DNA from: Oscillospiraceae bacterium
GTDB taxonomy: Bacteria > Bacillota > Clostridia > Oscillospirales > Ruminococcaceae
NCBI GenBank assembly: GCA_003531585.1
Contig: DQFX01000008.1
Location: 1 to 52,089 of the forward strand
Reading direction: 5' to 3'
DNA: 52,089 nt
Each line of letters begins with the position of its first letter. Within the stretch, counting starts at the first letter, position 1. The notes beneath the pieces are model-generated. The model was not told where the DNA came from and searched no databases. It was given only the letters and a program-made list of their open reading frames with translations. Both the position numbers and the translations under genes were made by a program. Below, piece after piece: positions 1 through 8,290 of the stretch.

Positions 1-8
1 TTCGAGTT

Positions 9-50
9 TGTCAAGAGGTTTTTTAAACTTTTTTCAAAGTTTTTTTCAAA
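9..50 (-). promoter_or_regulatory. Leftmost of three tandem leftward promoters (-35 and UP element only)
   Basis: On the minus strand a TTGACA -35 box lies at 14-9, preceded by an A-tract block (complement of 17-46, AAAAAACTTTGAAAA type). Its -10 box would fall just outside the window. The block is near-identical to those of the two promoters upstream of it (100-160 and 205-258), which have complete 17-bp-spaced cores. Read as the promoter nearest a strongly expressed gene off the left edge. Confidence 0.6.
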
Positions 51-99
51 CCGTCTTGGTTCTTTCAAAAGAAGCGACTTCCTTTTCGAAAGCTTTTAT

Positions 100-160
100 A
101 TTATATCACATTGTCTCTCGTTTGTCAAGATGTTTTCAAAACTTTTTTCAAAGTTTTTTG
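100..160 (-). promoter_or_regulatory. Strong leftward sigma-A promoter with UP element
   Basis: Minus strand: TTGACA at 128-123, 17-bp spacer, TATAAT at 105-100. Immediately upstream are phased A tracts (complement of 131-156), typical of UP elements that bind the RNA polymerase alpha subunit. Both hexamers are consensus. It is one of three tandem promoters about 105-114 bp apart, an arrangement known from rRNA and tRNA operons of Firmicutes. Confidence 0.8.
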
Positions 161-204
161 TGATCTTTTCGCTTTCGCTGTGCCCTCATCTCGAGTGCTT
201 GTCT

Positions 205-258
205 ATTATATCACCTTCACCGGCAAAAGTCAACACTTTTTTGAAAAGTTTTTTTCAT
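205..258 (-). promoter_or_regulatory. Distal leftward sigma-A promoter with UP element
   Basis: Minus strand: TTGACT at 233-228, 17-bp spacer, TATAAT at 210-205, with A tracts upstream (complement of 235-256). Third and most upstream member of the tandem set. No reading frame in 1-380 looks like a real protein; the T-rich plus strand reflects the UP elements. Confidence 0.75.
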
Positions 259-481
259 TCGTTACTTATGTCCTATATATTTAACTCTTTTTCAACAATG
301 CACAGCAACATGCACTGTTGCACGCACTTTTTTACACTCTTTTACTTACTTTACTCGCGCTTTTTCACAAACAACTAATTCTTTTTTATATATTTTTACA
401 CAAATTCTCGTAAACCTATAGCCTTTTTCCCCGCTTTATGTTATAGTAATATTGTATTTCTTTATATATTGAGGTATTATC

Positions 482-1477
482 ATGAAACATAAGATTATAA
501 TGTCCGCAGCGCTTATTATTTCAATGACCGGTATGACCGGCTGCTTTTTTTTCCCTGCCGAGGAAGAACTCCTCGAACCGCCGACCGTTGCGATCGAGGA
601 CATAGCCTACTCCACCTACACAGCCAAGCAAAAAACAATAGAGGACAAGACCGTTGCGACCGGCTACGTATTCTGTAAATCTCAGTATAACGCCAGCTTC
701 CCTGAAAGCGGCGGAACTCTGAAGACGATCTATGTAACCGCCGGGCAGCATGTTGAAGAGGGTGACCTTCTTGCCGAGCTTGACGTCGGCGACCTTGACT
801 ATTTGTATAAGCAGCAGCTGCTGATCGTCCAGAAGGCTCAGATTGCCTACAACTCGTCCGGAACGGCAGACGCACGACTGACCCTCGAAATGGAGCAGAA
901 CACCCTGACCGAGTACGAGCGCCAGCTCAACAACTCCCGCATATATGCGGGAATGACCGGTGAAGTCTGCTTCGTGCAGGATATGGACCCCGGAACGACA
1001 GTGACCGCATATAAGACTATAATAAAGATAGTTGACCCTTCGCAGCTCTGTATACAGTATAGTTCTTCCAATATGAAAAGCTTCCCGCTGGGCGAAGAGG
1101 TCACCATAACGGTAGACGGCGAAGATTACTCCGGCTACGTTTCCAAAACTCCCACCGATGTAAAGGAAGGACTTTACGACGACTTCCCCGCCGTGATGAA
1201 GGATACTTCGTCGATATACTGTGAATTCACAGACGGAACGCCCTCATTCCTGACCGTAGGACAGACCGCGGATATAACCGCAGTGTTCGCGCGTCATGAG
1301 AACGCTGTAGTAATATCCAAGACCCTGGTAAAAACCGACGGCGACCGCACCTATGTAACCATACTCGACGAAAACGACACCAAGAAAGAAGTCGACGTAA
1401 CTGTAGGAATAACCAACGCCACCGAAGCCGAAATACTCACCGGGCTGAACGCAGGCGACCGAGTTGTAGTACGCTGA
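482..1477 (+). CDS. Lipoprotein periplasmic adaptor, HlyD/MacA-like
   Basis: A 331-residue membrane-fusion (adaptor) protein, probably lipid-anchored to the outer face of the membrane and working with the permease encoded next door. The N-terminus is a lipoprotein signal ending in a lipobox-like MTG|C with Cys21. A lipoyl/biotinyl-like beta segment follows around residues 60-110 (SGGTLKTIYVTAGQHVEEGD), then a short helical hairpin, a barrel region around 140-250, and a C-terminal segment ending LTGLNAGDRVVVR, the usual end of RND/MacA adaptors. GAGG at 471-474 supports the ATG at 482. The gap to the permease is 12 bp. No ABC ATPase is adjacent, although adaptors of this type normally serve an ATPase-permease pair. 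The substrate is unknown. Confidence 0.8.
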   Translation: MKHKIIMSAALIISMTGMTGCFFFPAEEELLEPPTVAIEDIAYSTYTAKQKTIEDKTVATGYVFCKSQYNASFPESGGTLKTIYVTAGQHVEEGDLLAELDVGDLDYLYKQQLLIVQKAQIAYNSSGTADARLTLEMEQNTLTEYERQLNNSRIYAGMTGEVCFVQDMDPGTTVTAYKTIIKIVDPSQLCIQYSSSNMKSFPLGEEVTITVDGEDYSGYVSKTPTDVKEGLYDDFPAVMKDTSSIYCEFTDGTPSFLTVGQTADITAVFARHENAVVISKTLVKTDGDRTYVTILDENDTKKEVDVTVGITNATEAEILTGLNAGDRVVVR

Positions 1478-1489
1478 CGGAGGTACGCT

Positions 1490-4279
1490 GTGTTAACACT
1501 ATTATTCAGAAAAATGCGAAGCACCCGCTGGATGGTGCTGTGCCTGTTCATCGGATTTCTGCTTGCGGCAGGAATGATGAGCACCGTGCCCATTTACATG
1601 GACTCATCTCTCCAGCGCATACTTATAAAGGACATGCAGGCGTACCAGCAGGAGACCGGCGAGTATCCCGGCGAATATGTCGTAACGAAATCGGTGCCGA
1701 TAAAGGCGGATAACGCCCAGCGCCGCTCTGCGATCCAGGAAATGACGGAACTTGTAGACGACCGCACTTCCAGGATAGACATGCCCCAGGCAAATAAAAA
1801 GACCATCATCTATGATGATTACATGTACCTCACCACAGGCAAGACCGCCCGCGTCAAGGTCATAGGAATGACCGGGCTTGAGGATCACGTAACCTTCATA
1901 GAGGGCGGAATGTACGCTCCCGGTCAGCAGCCCGACGGAACATTCCAGGTCATATGCAACGAGGAGTGCCTCAAGACCCTGGGAATATCCTGCGGCGGAA
2001 CATACGAGATACAGAACAGTTTCTACACCTCAGCCGAGCCGCTGTACGTAACGGTATCCGGAGTATTCCGGCAGTCGAGCGAAAACGACAGCTACTGGTC
2101 AGAAACGATGGAGCCGTATCTCAACGCATTTCTCATCGACTACGACACTTTCCTAGGCGATTACCTCGACACCGGCGTAACAACGCTGGGCTCTGCGGAT
2201 ATCCGATACTCCTTCGATTATCAGAAGATGGACCTGAACGACCTCAGTTCCATAACCAAGACCATAGACGAGGATTTCACCATATACCCCGCGAACGACC
2301 TCCGCTTTTCAATGGGAATAAACGATATCCTGTCGGAATACGCGGTGCGCGCCGCAAACCTGAAATCCATGCTCTGGATACTTCAGATACCGACGATAGT
2401 AATGCTTGCATTCTACCTGTTCATGGTATCCCAGCTAAACGTTGAGCAGGAGAAGAACGAAATAGCGGTATTCAAGAGCCGCGGAGCCTCCTCCGGGCAG
2501 ATATTCGCAATATACGCGATGGAAGCAGGCGTGCTCGGACTTGTGACGTTCATCGCCGCTCCGTTCATAGGAATGCTCCTGTGCAGCTTCCTGGGCGTAT
2601 CAAACGGATTCCTGGAATTCGTGAACCGCACCGGGCTTTCCGTGAAGCTCAGCCTTGACGCGTTCATCTATGCGCTGCTTGCCGTGGTGATATTCTTCAT
2701 CACCACCATGCTCCCGATAATCCCCGCCTCCAAGCTCTCTATAGTAAAGTACAAGCAGAGCAAGGCGCGGGTAGTAAAAATGTCCCTGTGGGAAAAGCTC
2801 TGTATCGACGTGATACTGCTCGGCGGCTCACTGGTGTGGTACTTCTTCACGGCGCGGAGCATAAAGCGCCTTTTCGCAGACGGCACCTATGTCTCCGACG
2901 GCACGATAAACCCGCTGTATTTTGTTTTCTCGACAATGTTCATCATGGGCGCGGGGCTTCTCTTTATAAGAGTTTACCCCTACGTTCTCCGGCTTGTCTA
3001 TTATATAGGAAAACGTTTCTGGACAGTCCCGCAGTACATCGCGATAACCTCCGTAGCACGCTCACAGGGCGGCAGGGAGCGCTTCCTCATGCTGTTCCTG
3101 TCCGTGACCTTCGCGCTTGGAATATTCTCAGCGAATACAGCCCGGGCGATAAACAACAGCAAATCCGACCGCATCTACTACTCCAACGGAGCCGACGTAG
3201 TGATAGACGCCTACTGGCGGCTTGAAAACGTCGAGGACGAGACCAGCTATGTTGAAATAGACATGGACGACTTCCAGAATCTCTCCGGCGTTGAGACCGC
3301 CACAAGAGTGCTCCGCACCGACGTTCGCGCGACATACAACGGTCAGCGCTCCGACGTAGACCCCACCCTTATGGCGATAGAGCCGGGCAAATTTTCACAG
3401 ACCGCATGGTTCAGAAGCGACCTGCTTCCTGTTCACTGGTGGAACTACTGCTCCGCCCTTGTGGACTACAAGGCGGGCGTGCTTGCGTCCAGGGGCTGGG
3501 AGGAAAAGGGCGTGCAGCTCGGCGACACGATATCGGTAAAACTGAGCGGAAACGACTCAATAGACCTGACAGTGCTTGCATTCGTAGATTACTGGCCGGG
3601 GCTTGACCCCACCGAGCAGGTGGAAGTAAACTCGAGCACCAGCGAAACCGCGGCCAAGGACTTCCTGATATGCAATTACAACTATATCCGTAAGCTGACC
3701 GAGCTTCAGCCCTACCAGATATGGCTGAAACTCCAGGACGGCGCGACAAGCGAGCAGCTCTACGCCGACATATCGGCAAAGAACCTGAAGATACAGCGTA
3801 TCCAGGATAGCAGCCAGATGCTCATTGAAGAAAAGACCGACCCGGCGCTCCAAGGAATGAACGGCGCGCTGACCCTCGGCTTTGTCGTAATAATGCTGAT
3901 GACGGTCATAGGCTTCCTGATATACTGGATAATCTCCATACGCTCCAGAACATTGCAGTTCGGCGTATTGCGTGCGATGGGCGTTACGTTCCGCGAAGTC
4001 ATCTCAACGCTGGGCTGGGAGCAGCTTCTTGTGAGCCTGGTGTCGATCGCGATGGGATTTGTAATAGGCGGCATTGCAAGCGACATGTTTGTACCGATGT
4101 TCCGCACGATGTACGACGCAGCCGACCAGGTACCGCCGTTCCGCGTGCAGGGAGATCCCGGCGACTATATAAAGATGTACGTGATAATAGCGATAATGCT
4201 GATAGGCGGCTTTGCAGTGCTTGGCGGCATAATTCGCAAAATAAACATCAACAAGGCACTGAAACTAGGCGAGGATTGA
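1490..4279 (+). CDS. Large FtsX/MacB-type ABC transporter permease
   Basis: A 929-residue membrane protein with two FtsX-type permease modules. An N-terminal TM lies at about residues 12-34. After an extracellular domain (~40-285) come TMs in the SMLWILQIPTIVMLAFYLF region and two more helices. A second module begins near residue 480 and ends with a C-terminal FtsX domain (FGVLRAMGVTFREV). The start is GTG at 1490, chosen because GGAGG lies at 1479-1483 and the adaptor gene stops at 1477. The pair is clearly one transcript. No nucleotide-binding domain is fused or adjacent, so it must borrow an ATPase from elsewhere or work differently. Export of a peptide, lipid or antibiotic is typical of the family; the substrate is not inferable. 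Confidence 0.82.
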   Translation: MLTLLFRKMRSTRWMVLCLFIGFLLAAGMMSTVPIYMDSSLQRILIKDMQAYQQETGEYPGEYVVTKSVPIKADNAQRRSAIQEMTELVDDRTSRIDMPQANKKTIIYDDYMYLTTGKTARVKVIGMTGLEDHVTFIEGGMYAPGQQPDGTFQVICNEECLKTLGISCGGTYEIQNSFYTSAEPLYVTVSGVFRQSSENDSYWSETMEPYLNAFLIDYDTFLGDYLDTGVTTLGSADIRYSFDYQKMDLNDLSSITKTIDEDFTIYPANDLRFSMGINDILSEYAVRAANLKSMLWILQIPTIVMLAFYLFMVSQLNVEQEKNEIAVFKSRGASSGQIFAIYAMEAGVLGLVTFIAAPFIGMLLCSFLGVSNGFLEFVNRTGLSVKLSLDAFIYALLAVVIFFITTMLPIIPASKLSIVKYKQSKARVVKMSLWEKLCIDVILLGGSLVWYFFTARSIKRLFADGTYVSDGTINPLYFVFSTMFIMGAGLLFIRVYPYVLRLVYYIGKRFWTVPQYIAITSVARSQGGRERFLMLFLSVTFALGIFSANTARAINNSKSDRIYYSNGADVVIDAYWRLENVEDETSYVEIDMDDFQNLSGVETATRVLRTDVRATYNGQRSDVDPTLMAIEPGKFSQTAWFRSDLLPVHWWNYCSALVDYKAGVLASRGWEEKGVQLGDTISVKLSGNDSIDLTVLAFVDYWPGLDPTEQVEVNSSTSETAAKDFLICNYNYIRKLTELQPYQIWLKLQDGATSEQLYADISAKNLKIQRIQDSSQMLIEEKTDPALQGMNGALTLGFVVIMLMTVIGFLIYWIISIRSRTLQFGVLRAMGVTFREVISTLGWEQLLVSLVSIAMGFVIGGIASDMFVPMFRTMYDAADQVPPFRVQGDPGDYIKMYVIIAIMLIGGFAVLGGIIRKININKALKLGED

Positions 4280-4329
4280 CAATAAAAGCAGCATCGTTCA
4301 GGTTCAGCTTAAGACCGTCGAGAAACCAT

Positions 4330-4490
4330 AATTCAGCGACCAGGGTTCCGTTTTATCGTGCGACAATGGCGGAGCCCCTTTCGCCGTTGCAGACGGCGAA
4401 ACCTCCGTGCGAAGCACGGCAACTCTGCACGTAGGCGCGAAACCAAAACAACTAAATGGGTGTGGGGGAAAGTAAGAGTTTTCCCCCACT
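4330..4490 (+). other. Structured intergenic element with three hairpins
   Basis: This non-coding stretch after the permease holds CGCCG/CGGCG and CCGTGC/GCACGG hairpins (about 4382-4400 and 4404-4420) and a longer stem, GTGGGGGAAA with GTTTTCCCCCAC, at 4462-4489. None is followed by a good T-run, so a classical terminator is not certain. The composition resembles a dispersed intergenic repeat. It lies upstream of the fucI promoter and is therefore not part of the fucI leader. It may stabilise or end the permease transcript. Confidence 0.45.
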
Positions 4491-4560
4491 CGTCATATAT
4501 AAAATTTTCAACCAGTCAGACTTTTTTGCGCATGTTTTTATATATTTTCCGAAAAACTCC

Positions 4561-4589
4561 TTGATTTCAGGAAGAGTTTTTGGTATAAT
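4561..4589 (+). promoter_or_regulatory. fucI promoter
   Basis: TTGATT at 4561-4566, 17-bp spacer, TATAAT at 4584-4589. Transcription would begin near 4596, which rules out any fucI start codon overlapping the -10 box. Confidence 0.8.
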
Positions 4590-4651
4590 TGTACATGAAG
4601 CAATGTAAACGCATGGCCGTTTACCGGAGAAATCTGAAAGGAACAGTACCA

Positions 4652-6436
4652 ATGTTATCAAAAATCGGAATCAGACCCGTCATTGACGGAAGACAGTTCG
4701 GAATACGCGAAAGCCTTGAAGTCCAGACCATGAACATGGCAAAGGCGGCGGCGGAGCTCATCAGCAGTAAAGTACGCCACGCAAGCGGCGAACCCATGGA
4801 GTGCGTCATCGCGGACACCACCATCGGAGGAATCGCAGAAAGCGCAGCCTGCGCCGACAAATTCGCCACTGAAAACATCGTGGCGACCCTCACGGTAACA
4901 CCCTGCTGGTGCTACGTCACCCAGGTAATCGACGAGAATCCGAACACCATCAAGGCAGTGTGGGGCTTCAATGGGACCGAGCGCCCCGGCGCGGTGTTCC
5001 TCGCAGCGGCGAACTCCGCATACGCGCAGATCGGCATGCCCTGCTTCTCCATCTACGGGCACGACGTAAAGGACGCCGACGATACTGTTATACCCTCCGA
5101 CGTTGAAGAAAAGATACTGCGGTTTGCACGCTGTGCAGCGGCTGTCGGCGACATGAAGAACAAGAGCTGCGTTAATATCGGTTCACAGGCTATGGGTATT
5201 GCCGGAGCCTACTGCAACGAGGAATTCTTCCGCGATTACCTCGGTATACACCCCGAGTGGGTCGACATGACCGAGATAATCCGCCGCGAAAAGCTGGGGA
5301 TATACGATGAAGCCGAGTACAAGAAGGCGCTCGCCTGGATAAAGGAGAAATGCCCCGAGGGCGTAGACATCAACCCCACCCCGGGCATGACCTACATGCG
5401 CCCGGTACTCTCCGCAAAGGAAAAGGAGGAGAACTGGGAGTTCATCGCGAAGATGACCTGCATAATCCGCGATATCCTCAAGGGCAACCCGAAGCTCGCA
5501 GAAATGGGCTGGCTTGAGGAATCCAAGGGCAGGAACGCCGTACTGGGCGGATTCCAGGGTCAAAGAATGTGGACGGACTTCATGCCCAATGCTGATTTCA
5601 CAGAAGCTATACTTAACACCACCTTCGACTGGAACGGCGCACGCGAGCCTATCCCCTTCGCAACGGAAAACGACACGCTCAACGGAACTACCCTGATGTT
5701 CCTGCACCTGCTGACCGGACGCGCAGCGGTATTCGCAGACGTGCGCACATACTGGTCTCCTGATTCCGTGAAGCGCGTGACCGGCTGGACTCCCAACGGC
5801 AAAGCGGCAAACGGATTTATCCACCTGATAAACTCCGGCGCGGCAGCGCTGGACGGAACCGGTGCAGTAAAGGACGAGAACGGCGAGAGCGTAATGAAGC
5901 CCTGGTGGGACATGACCGAAAAGGACATCGACGCATGCCTGAATGCAACGACCTGGCCCTGCGCAAACCTCGGATACTTCCGCGGCGGCGGATTCTCCTC
6001 CAGCTACTCCACACAGGGAGTTATGCCCTGCACCTTCGCCCGCGTGAATTACGTAAAGCACCTAGGTCCGACAATACAGATAATCGAAGGCTACACAGTG
6101 GAGCTCCCCGAGGACGTAAACAAGACCCTCCTCGGCAGAACGGACCCGACATGGCCTTCCACATGGTTCGCCCCCATCACGGTTCCCGATAAGGTAGCCG
6201 TTTCCGACGTTTACAACGTCATGGCAAACTGGGGCGCAAATCACGGCTGCTTCGTATACGGCCACATCGGCGAGGATCTCGTCACCCTGGCAAGCATGCT
6301 GAGGATACCGGTATCCCTGCATAACCTCTCTGACGACCGCCTGTTCCGCCCGCACGCATGGAGCGCATTCGGCACCACCGACCTTGAAGGCGCCGATTAC
6401 AGAGCCTGCGCAGCTTACGGCAGCCTCTACAAATAA
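4652..6436 (+). CDS. fucI: L-fucose isomerase
   Basis: A cytoplasmic ketol-isomerase converting L-fucose to L-fuculose, the first step of fucose use; the family also acts on D-arabinose. The 594 residues match the usual ~590. Start is ATG 4652 with GAAAGGAA at 4636-4643; longer in-frame versions would overlap the promoter. Family hallmarks are the opening IGIRPVIDGR, the Glu in ATENDTLNG and the DVRTYWSPD region (the metal Glu and Asp of the family), and the C-terminal NHGCFVYGHIGEDL containing the conserved His. It is monocistronic: its own promoter is upstream and terminators follow directly. No fucK, fucA or transporter is nearby, so the rest of the pathway must be encoded elsewhere. It suggests growth on host mucin or plant fucosyl sugars. 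Confidence 0.95.
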   Translation: MLSKIGIRPVIDGRQFGIRESLEVQTMNMAKAAAELISSKVRHASGEPMECVIADTTIGGIAESAACADKFATENIVATLTVTPCWCYVTQVIDENPNTIKAVWGFNGTERPGAVFLAAANSAYAQIGMPCFSIYGHDVKDADDTVIPSDVEEKILRFARCAAAVGDMKNKSCVNIGSQAMGIAGAYCNEEFFRDYLGIHPEWVDMTEIIRREKLGIYDEAEYKKALAWIKEKCPEGVDINPTPGMTYMRPVLSAKEKEENWEFIAKMTCIIRDILKGNPKLAEMGWLEESKGRNAVLGGFQGQRMWTDFMPNADFTEAILNTTFDWNGAREPIPFATENDTLNGTTLMFLHLLTGRAAVFADVRTYWSPDSVKRVTGWTPNGKAANGFIHLINSGAAALDGTGAVKDENGESVMKPWWDMTEKDIDACLNATTWPCANLGYFRGGGFSSSYSTQGVMPCTFARVNYVKHLGPTIQIIEGYTVELPEDVNKTLLGRTDPTWPSTWFAPITVPDKVAVSDVYNVMANWGANHGCFVYGHIGEDLVTLASMLRIPVSLHNLSDDRLFRPHAWSAFGTTDLEGADYRACAAYGSLYK

Positions 6437-6441
6437 AACAC

Positions 6442-6516
6442 AGCCCGGGAAGCAGCGAACCTCCCGGGCTTATAATGTCTATAATTTAAAAAGGCTGCGG
6501 ATCCGCAGCCTTTTTT
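6442..6516 (+). terminator. Double terminator between fucI and the convergent 3D-domain gene
   Basis: Two stems: AGCCCGGGA/TCCCGGGCT (6442-6470) and GGCTGCGGATCCGCAGCC (6493-6510), the latter flanked by an A run on the left and T6 on the right. The second can therefore stop transcription from both sides, suiting its place between convergent genes. Confidence 0.85.
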
Positions 6517-6517
6517 A

Positions 6518-7597
6518 TCAGCCGTTCCCTTCCTCGAGAACGTAAATATCAACCTGAACAGCGCCCCATGCGCAGCTATCGTAATAATGATCCGCCATGC
6601 TGCCGAAATAAAGGTCGACCAGCACGGTGCCGTCCATCAGGCCAAGACCGGTATCAGCGGCAACGGCGTAGCCGTATACCTTTCTGCCGTCGTGGGATAC
6701 GATGTAAAGCTTGCTCCCGTAAGGGATAACGTTCGGATTTACGGCGCAGGTGCCTATCTCGGCGGCTCTGCCGCTTGCAGTGCGTGCTCCGTAGCCTGCG
6801 GTGTACGCGGTGGACTTACCCGAAAGAACGCGTGTGTAGTTCTCCGGAATGCCGTTTACCAGCTTCACAGCCTCGGGGTCGGAAGTCTTGGAATACGGAA
6901 CAGCAGAAGCCGTGCCGCGCTCGACGACCTGGGTAACAGGCTCTGCGGTGGTCTTTTCGCTGATAAGCTCCTGGCTTGTCAGCTTGCCGTCTACGTACTT
7001 TTCCTTGACGGTGTATACGCACTTGCCGTTAACTCCGGCGGTGACAACATTCTCTGTGCCTATGGCGAGGTTGCAGTTGTCGGTGTATTCCGTGTCGTAA
7101 GCGATATCAGAAGTGCTTTCGCGGGTGACGTACTCAACGCGGGTCACGGTGATGTCCATGTCCTTGTAAGCACGGTCGGTGAGTTCGCAGGAAAGCTCGT
7201 CGTATTCGCCGAGAGTGATCCCTGCCTTCTCAAGGACGTCCGCAACGGTTCCTTCTATCATCGGAACTGCCTTTGTTTCTCCGTCAGCGGTGACGTTCAC
7301 GTCGAACGCGCGATAAATGGTGATGTAGGCGGTGTTGCTGCTGACTTCCTCGTAGGATACCTTGTCGTTGCTGCTGAGCTGGTAGTTGCCGAGCTTCAGT
7401 ATGGCGTAAACATCGGATTCAGACGTCATGAGTTCTCTTGTAACGCCGTTATCCGTAATGTAGACCCGATCCTTGAAGTAGATCGAACCTGTCATAACTG
7501 CCACCATAAATATTGTGGCTGCGAACATAGCCGCCTTGACGAGCCTGCTTCTGAGATCCAGCTTGTTCATCTTGGCGTTTATCATCTGTGGTTTCAT
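6518..7597 (-). CDS. Exported G5/3D-domain cell-wall protein (YabE/Rpf-like)
   Basis: A 359-residue surface protein likely acting on peptidoglycan. It has a cytoplasmic N-terminus and one TM or uncleaved signal (about residues 20-43, MFAATIFMVAVMTGSIYF). Repeats of the ubiquitin-like DUF348 type follow (~45-170; EGTVADVLEKAGITLGEYDE is characteristic), then a G5-like segment (~190-245) and a C-terminal 3D domain (~265-350). The three conserved Asp residues of the 3D domain are visible in AADTG and DGTVLVDLYFG. This order matches Bacillus YabE and Clostridia resuscitation-factor-like proteins. The 3D domain resembles lytic transglycosylases. AGGAGG precedes the ATG. A ~260 nt structured leader and a consensus promoter lie upstream, so expression is probably controlled at the RNA level. 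Confidence 0.9.
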   Translation of the reverse strand: MKPQMINAKMNKLDLRSRLVKAAMFAATIFMVAVMTGSIYFKDRVYITDNGVTRELMTSESDVYAILKLGNYQLSSNDKVSYEEVSSNTAYITIYRAFDVNVTADGETKAVPMIEGTVADVLEKAGITLGEYDELSCELTDRAYKDMDITVTRVEYVTRESTSDIAYDTEYTDNCNLAIGTENVVTAGVNGKCVYTVKEKYVDGKLTSQELISEKTTAEPVTQVVERGTASAVPYSKTSDPEAVKLVNGIPENYTRVLSGKSTAYTAGYGARTASGRAAEIGTCAVNPNVIPYGSKLYIVSHDGRKVYGYAVAADTGLGLMDGTVLVDLYFGSMADHYYDSCAWGAVQVDIYVLEEGNG

Positions 7598-7856
7598 ATT
7601 TGCCTCCTGAGTAGTTACTCATGCCCTCCCGGCAATCTCCCCGTATCCGGCAGGTGCCGGAATGCGGGTGTAACTTCCGTACAGCGTCAGGCTTTGGGGA
7701 AAGCCCTAAACTGAAGCAAAACGCACTGTCCCCAACAGAGCTTTGCATTTCGAAGCCTGTTATCTATCTACCCTCCGCTAAGGCGGAAGTCGGCTTCTGA
7801 TCATTCTCTTTTTTGAAAGCAGCACAAAAGGCCGCACGGAGCTTTTCGCTTCGATG
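7598..7856 (-). promoter_or_regulatory. Long structured 5' leader, candidate riboswitch
   Basis: The leader between the promoter and the 3D-domain gene folds strongly. A GAAGCC/GGCTTC hairpin holds an inner CCGC-TTAG-GCGG stem. A CTG-TTGGGGA-CAG hairpin (GGGG at 7733-7730) faces a GGCTTT-CCCC-AAAGCC hairpin (7705-7690), so the loops can kiss. A TCCGGCA/TGCCGGA stem comes next, and a GAGT/ACTC stem sits just before the AGGAGG site. CAGGCTT can also pair with AAGCCTG, which competes with two of the other helices: mutually exclusive folds. c-di-AMP (ydaO) riboswitches are known upstream of such wall genes, but I cannot match their conserved GGGGTNAATC segment. The class is unassigned. Confidence 0.6.
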
Positions 7857-7862
7857 GTTTGT

Positions 7863-7891
7863 ATTATAGCCCTTTTCCTTGTCAGTGTCAA
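7863..7891 (-). promoter_or_regulatory. Promoter of the 3D-domain gene
   Basis: Minus strand TTGACA at 7891-7886, 17-bp spacer, TATAAT at 7868-7863. Perfect sigma-A consensus; start near 7856. Confidence 0.88.
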
Positions 7892-8172
7892 ACGAACGGA
7901 AGTTCATAATTTTGTTGAAGTTTCACAAATCTCATTTGTAACCAATTTGTAATCATTCGATTAAAAGCCAAGTTTCTGTAAAAATCTGTAATTTAAACGT
8001 TTTCTTTTTGTAAAAATCACTAAAAATCAAACCTGTGAGTTTGTCGTCATTCTTAACAAAAATCAACAATGTTGCGTTTTATAAGTTTGTTAGTTTAAGA
8101 CAATGAAACGTCCATGCTTTTTCACATCGTAAACTCCATCTGCATAAGAATGCGGGTTTGCAAAAATATATG
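7892..8172. other. AT-rich spacer between divergent promoters
   Basis: About 280 bp of AT-rich sequence with repeated TTTGTAA and AAAATC words between the divergent 3D-domain and Nudix promoters. I see no convincing gene, hairpin or known RNA in it. Confidence 0.5.
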
Positions 8173-8201
8173 GTGACAAACGTCCGGATATGTGTTATAA
8201 T
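8173..8201 (+). promoter_or_regulatory. Promoter of the Nudix gene
   Basis: GTGACA at 8173-8178, 17-bp spacer, TATAAT at 8196-8201. Confidence 0.75.
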
Positions 8202-8290
8202 AGTATAGAAATAGTAAAAGCGCCCGGAGAATCCGGGACAAGAGATATCGTTATATTATATATAGTATAAGAGGAAAGGACAAACGGGGC

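Noticed and set aside
130..378. 82-codon plus-strand reading frame in the first 400 bases
   Set aside because: Phe/Ser-rich translation of T-tract DNA that is better explained as UP elements and promoters on the other strand; no ribosome site.
4304..4564. Short frames in the fucI upstream gap
   Set aside because: They overlap each other on opposite strands across hairpins and lack ribosome sites.
6587..7714. 375-codon plus-strand frame
   Set aside because: Antisense to the clear G5/3D gene and its leader; its valine/glycine-rich translation is a reverse-complement artefact.
7598..7740. Cobalamin riboswitch, because ACCTGCCGG resembles the B12 box
   Set aside because: The match is just one side of a hairpin; no GCCACTG or other B12 core elements, and the gene has no link to cobalamin.
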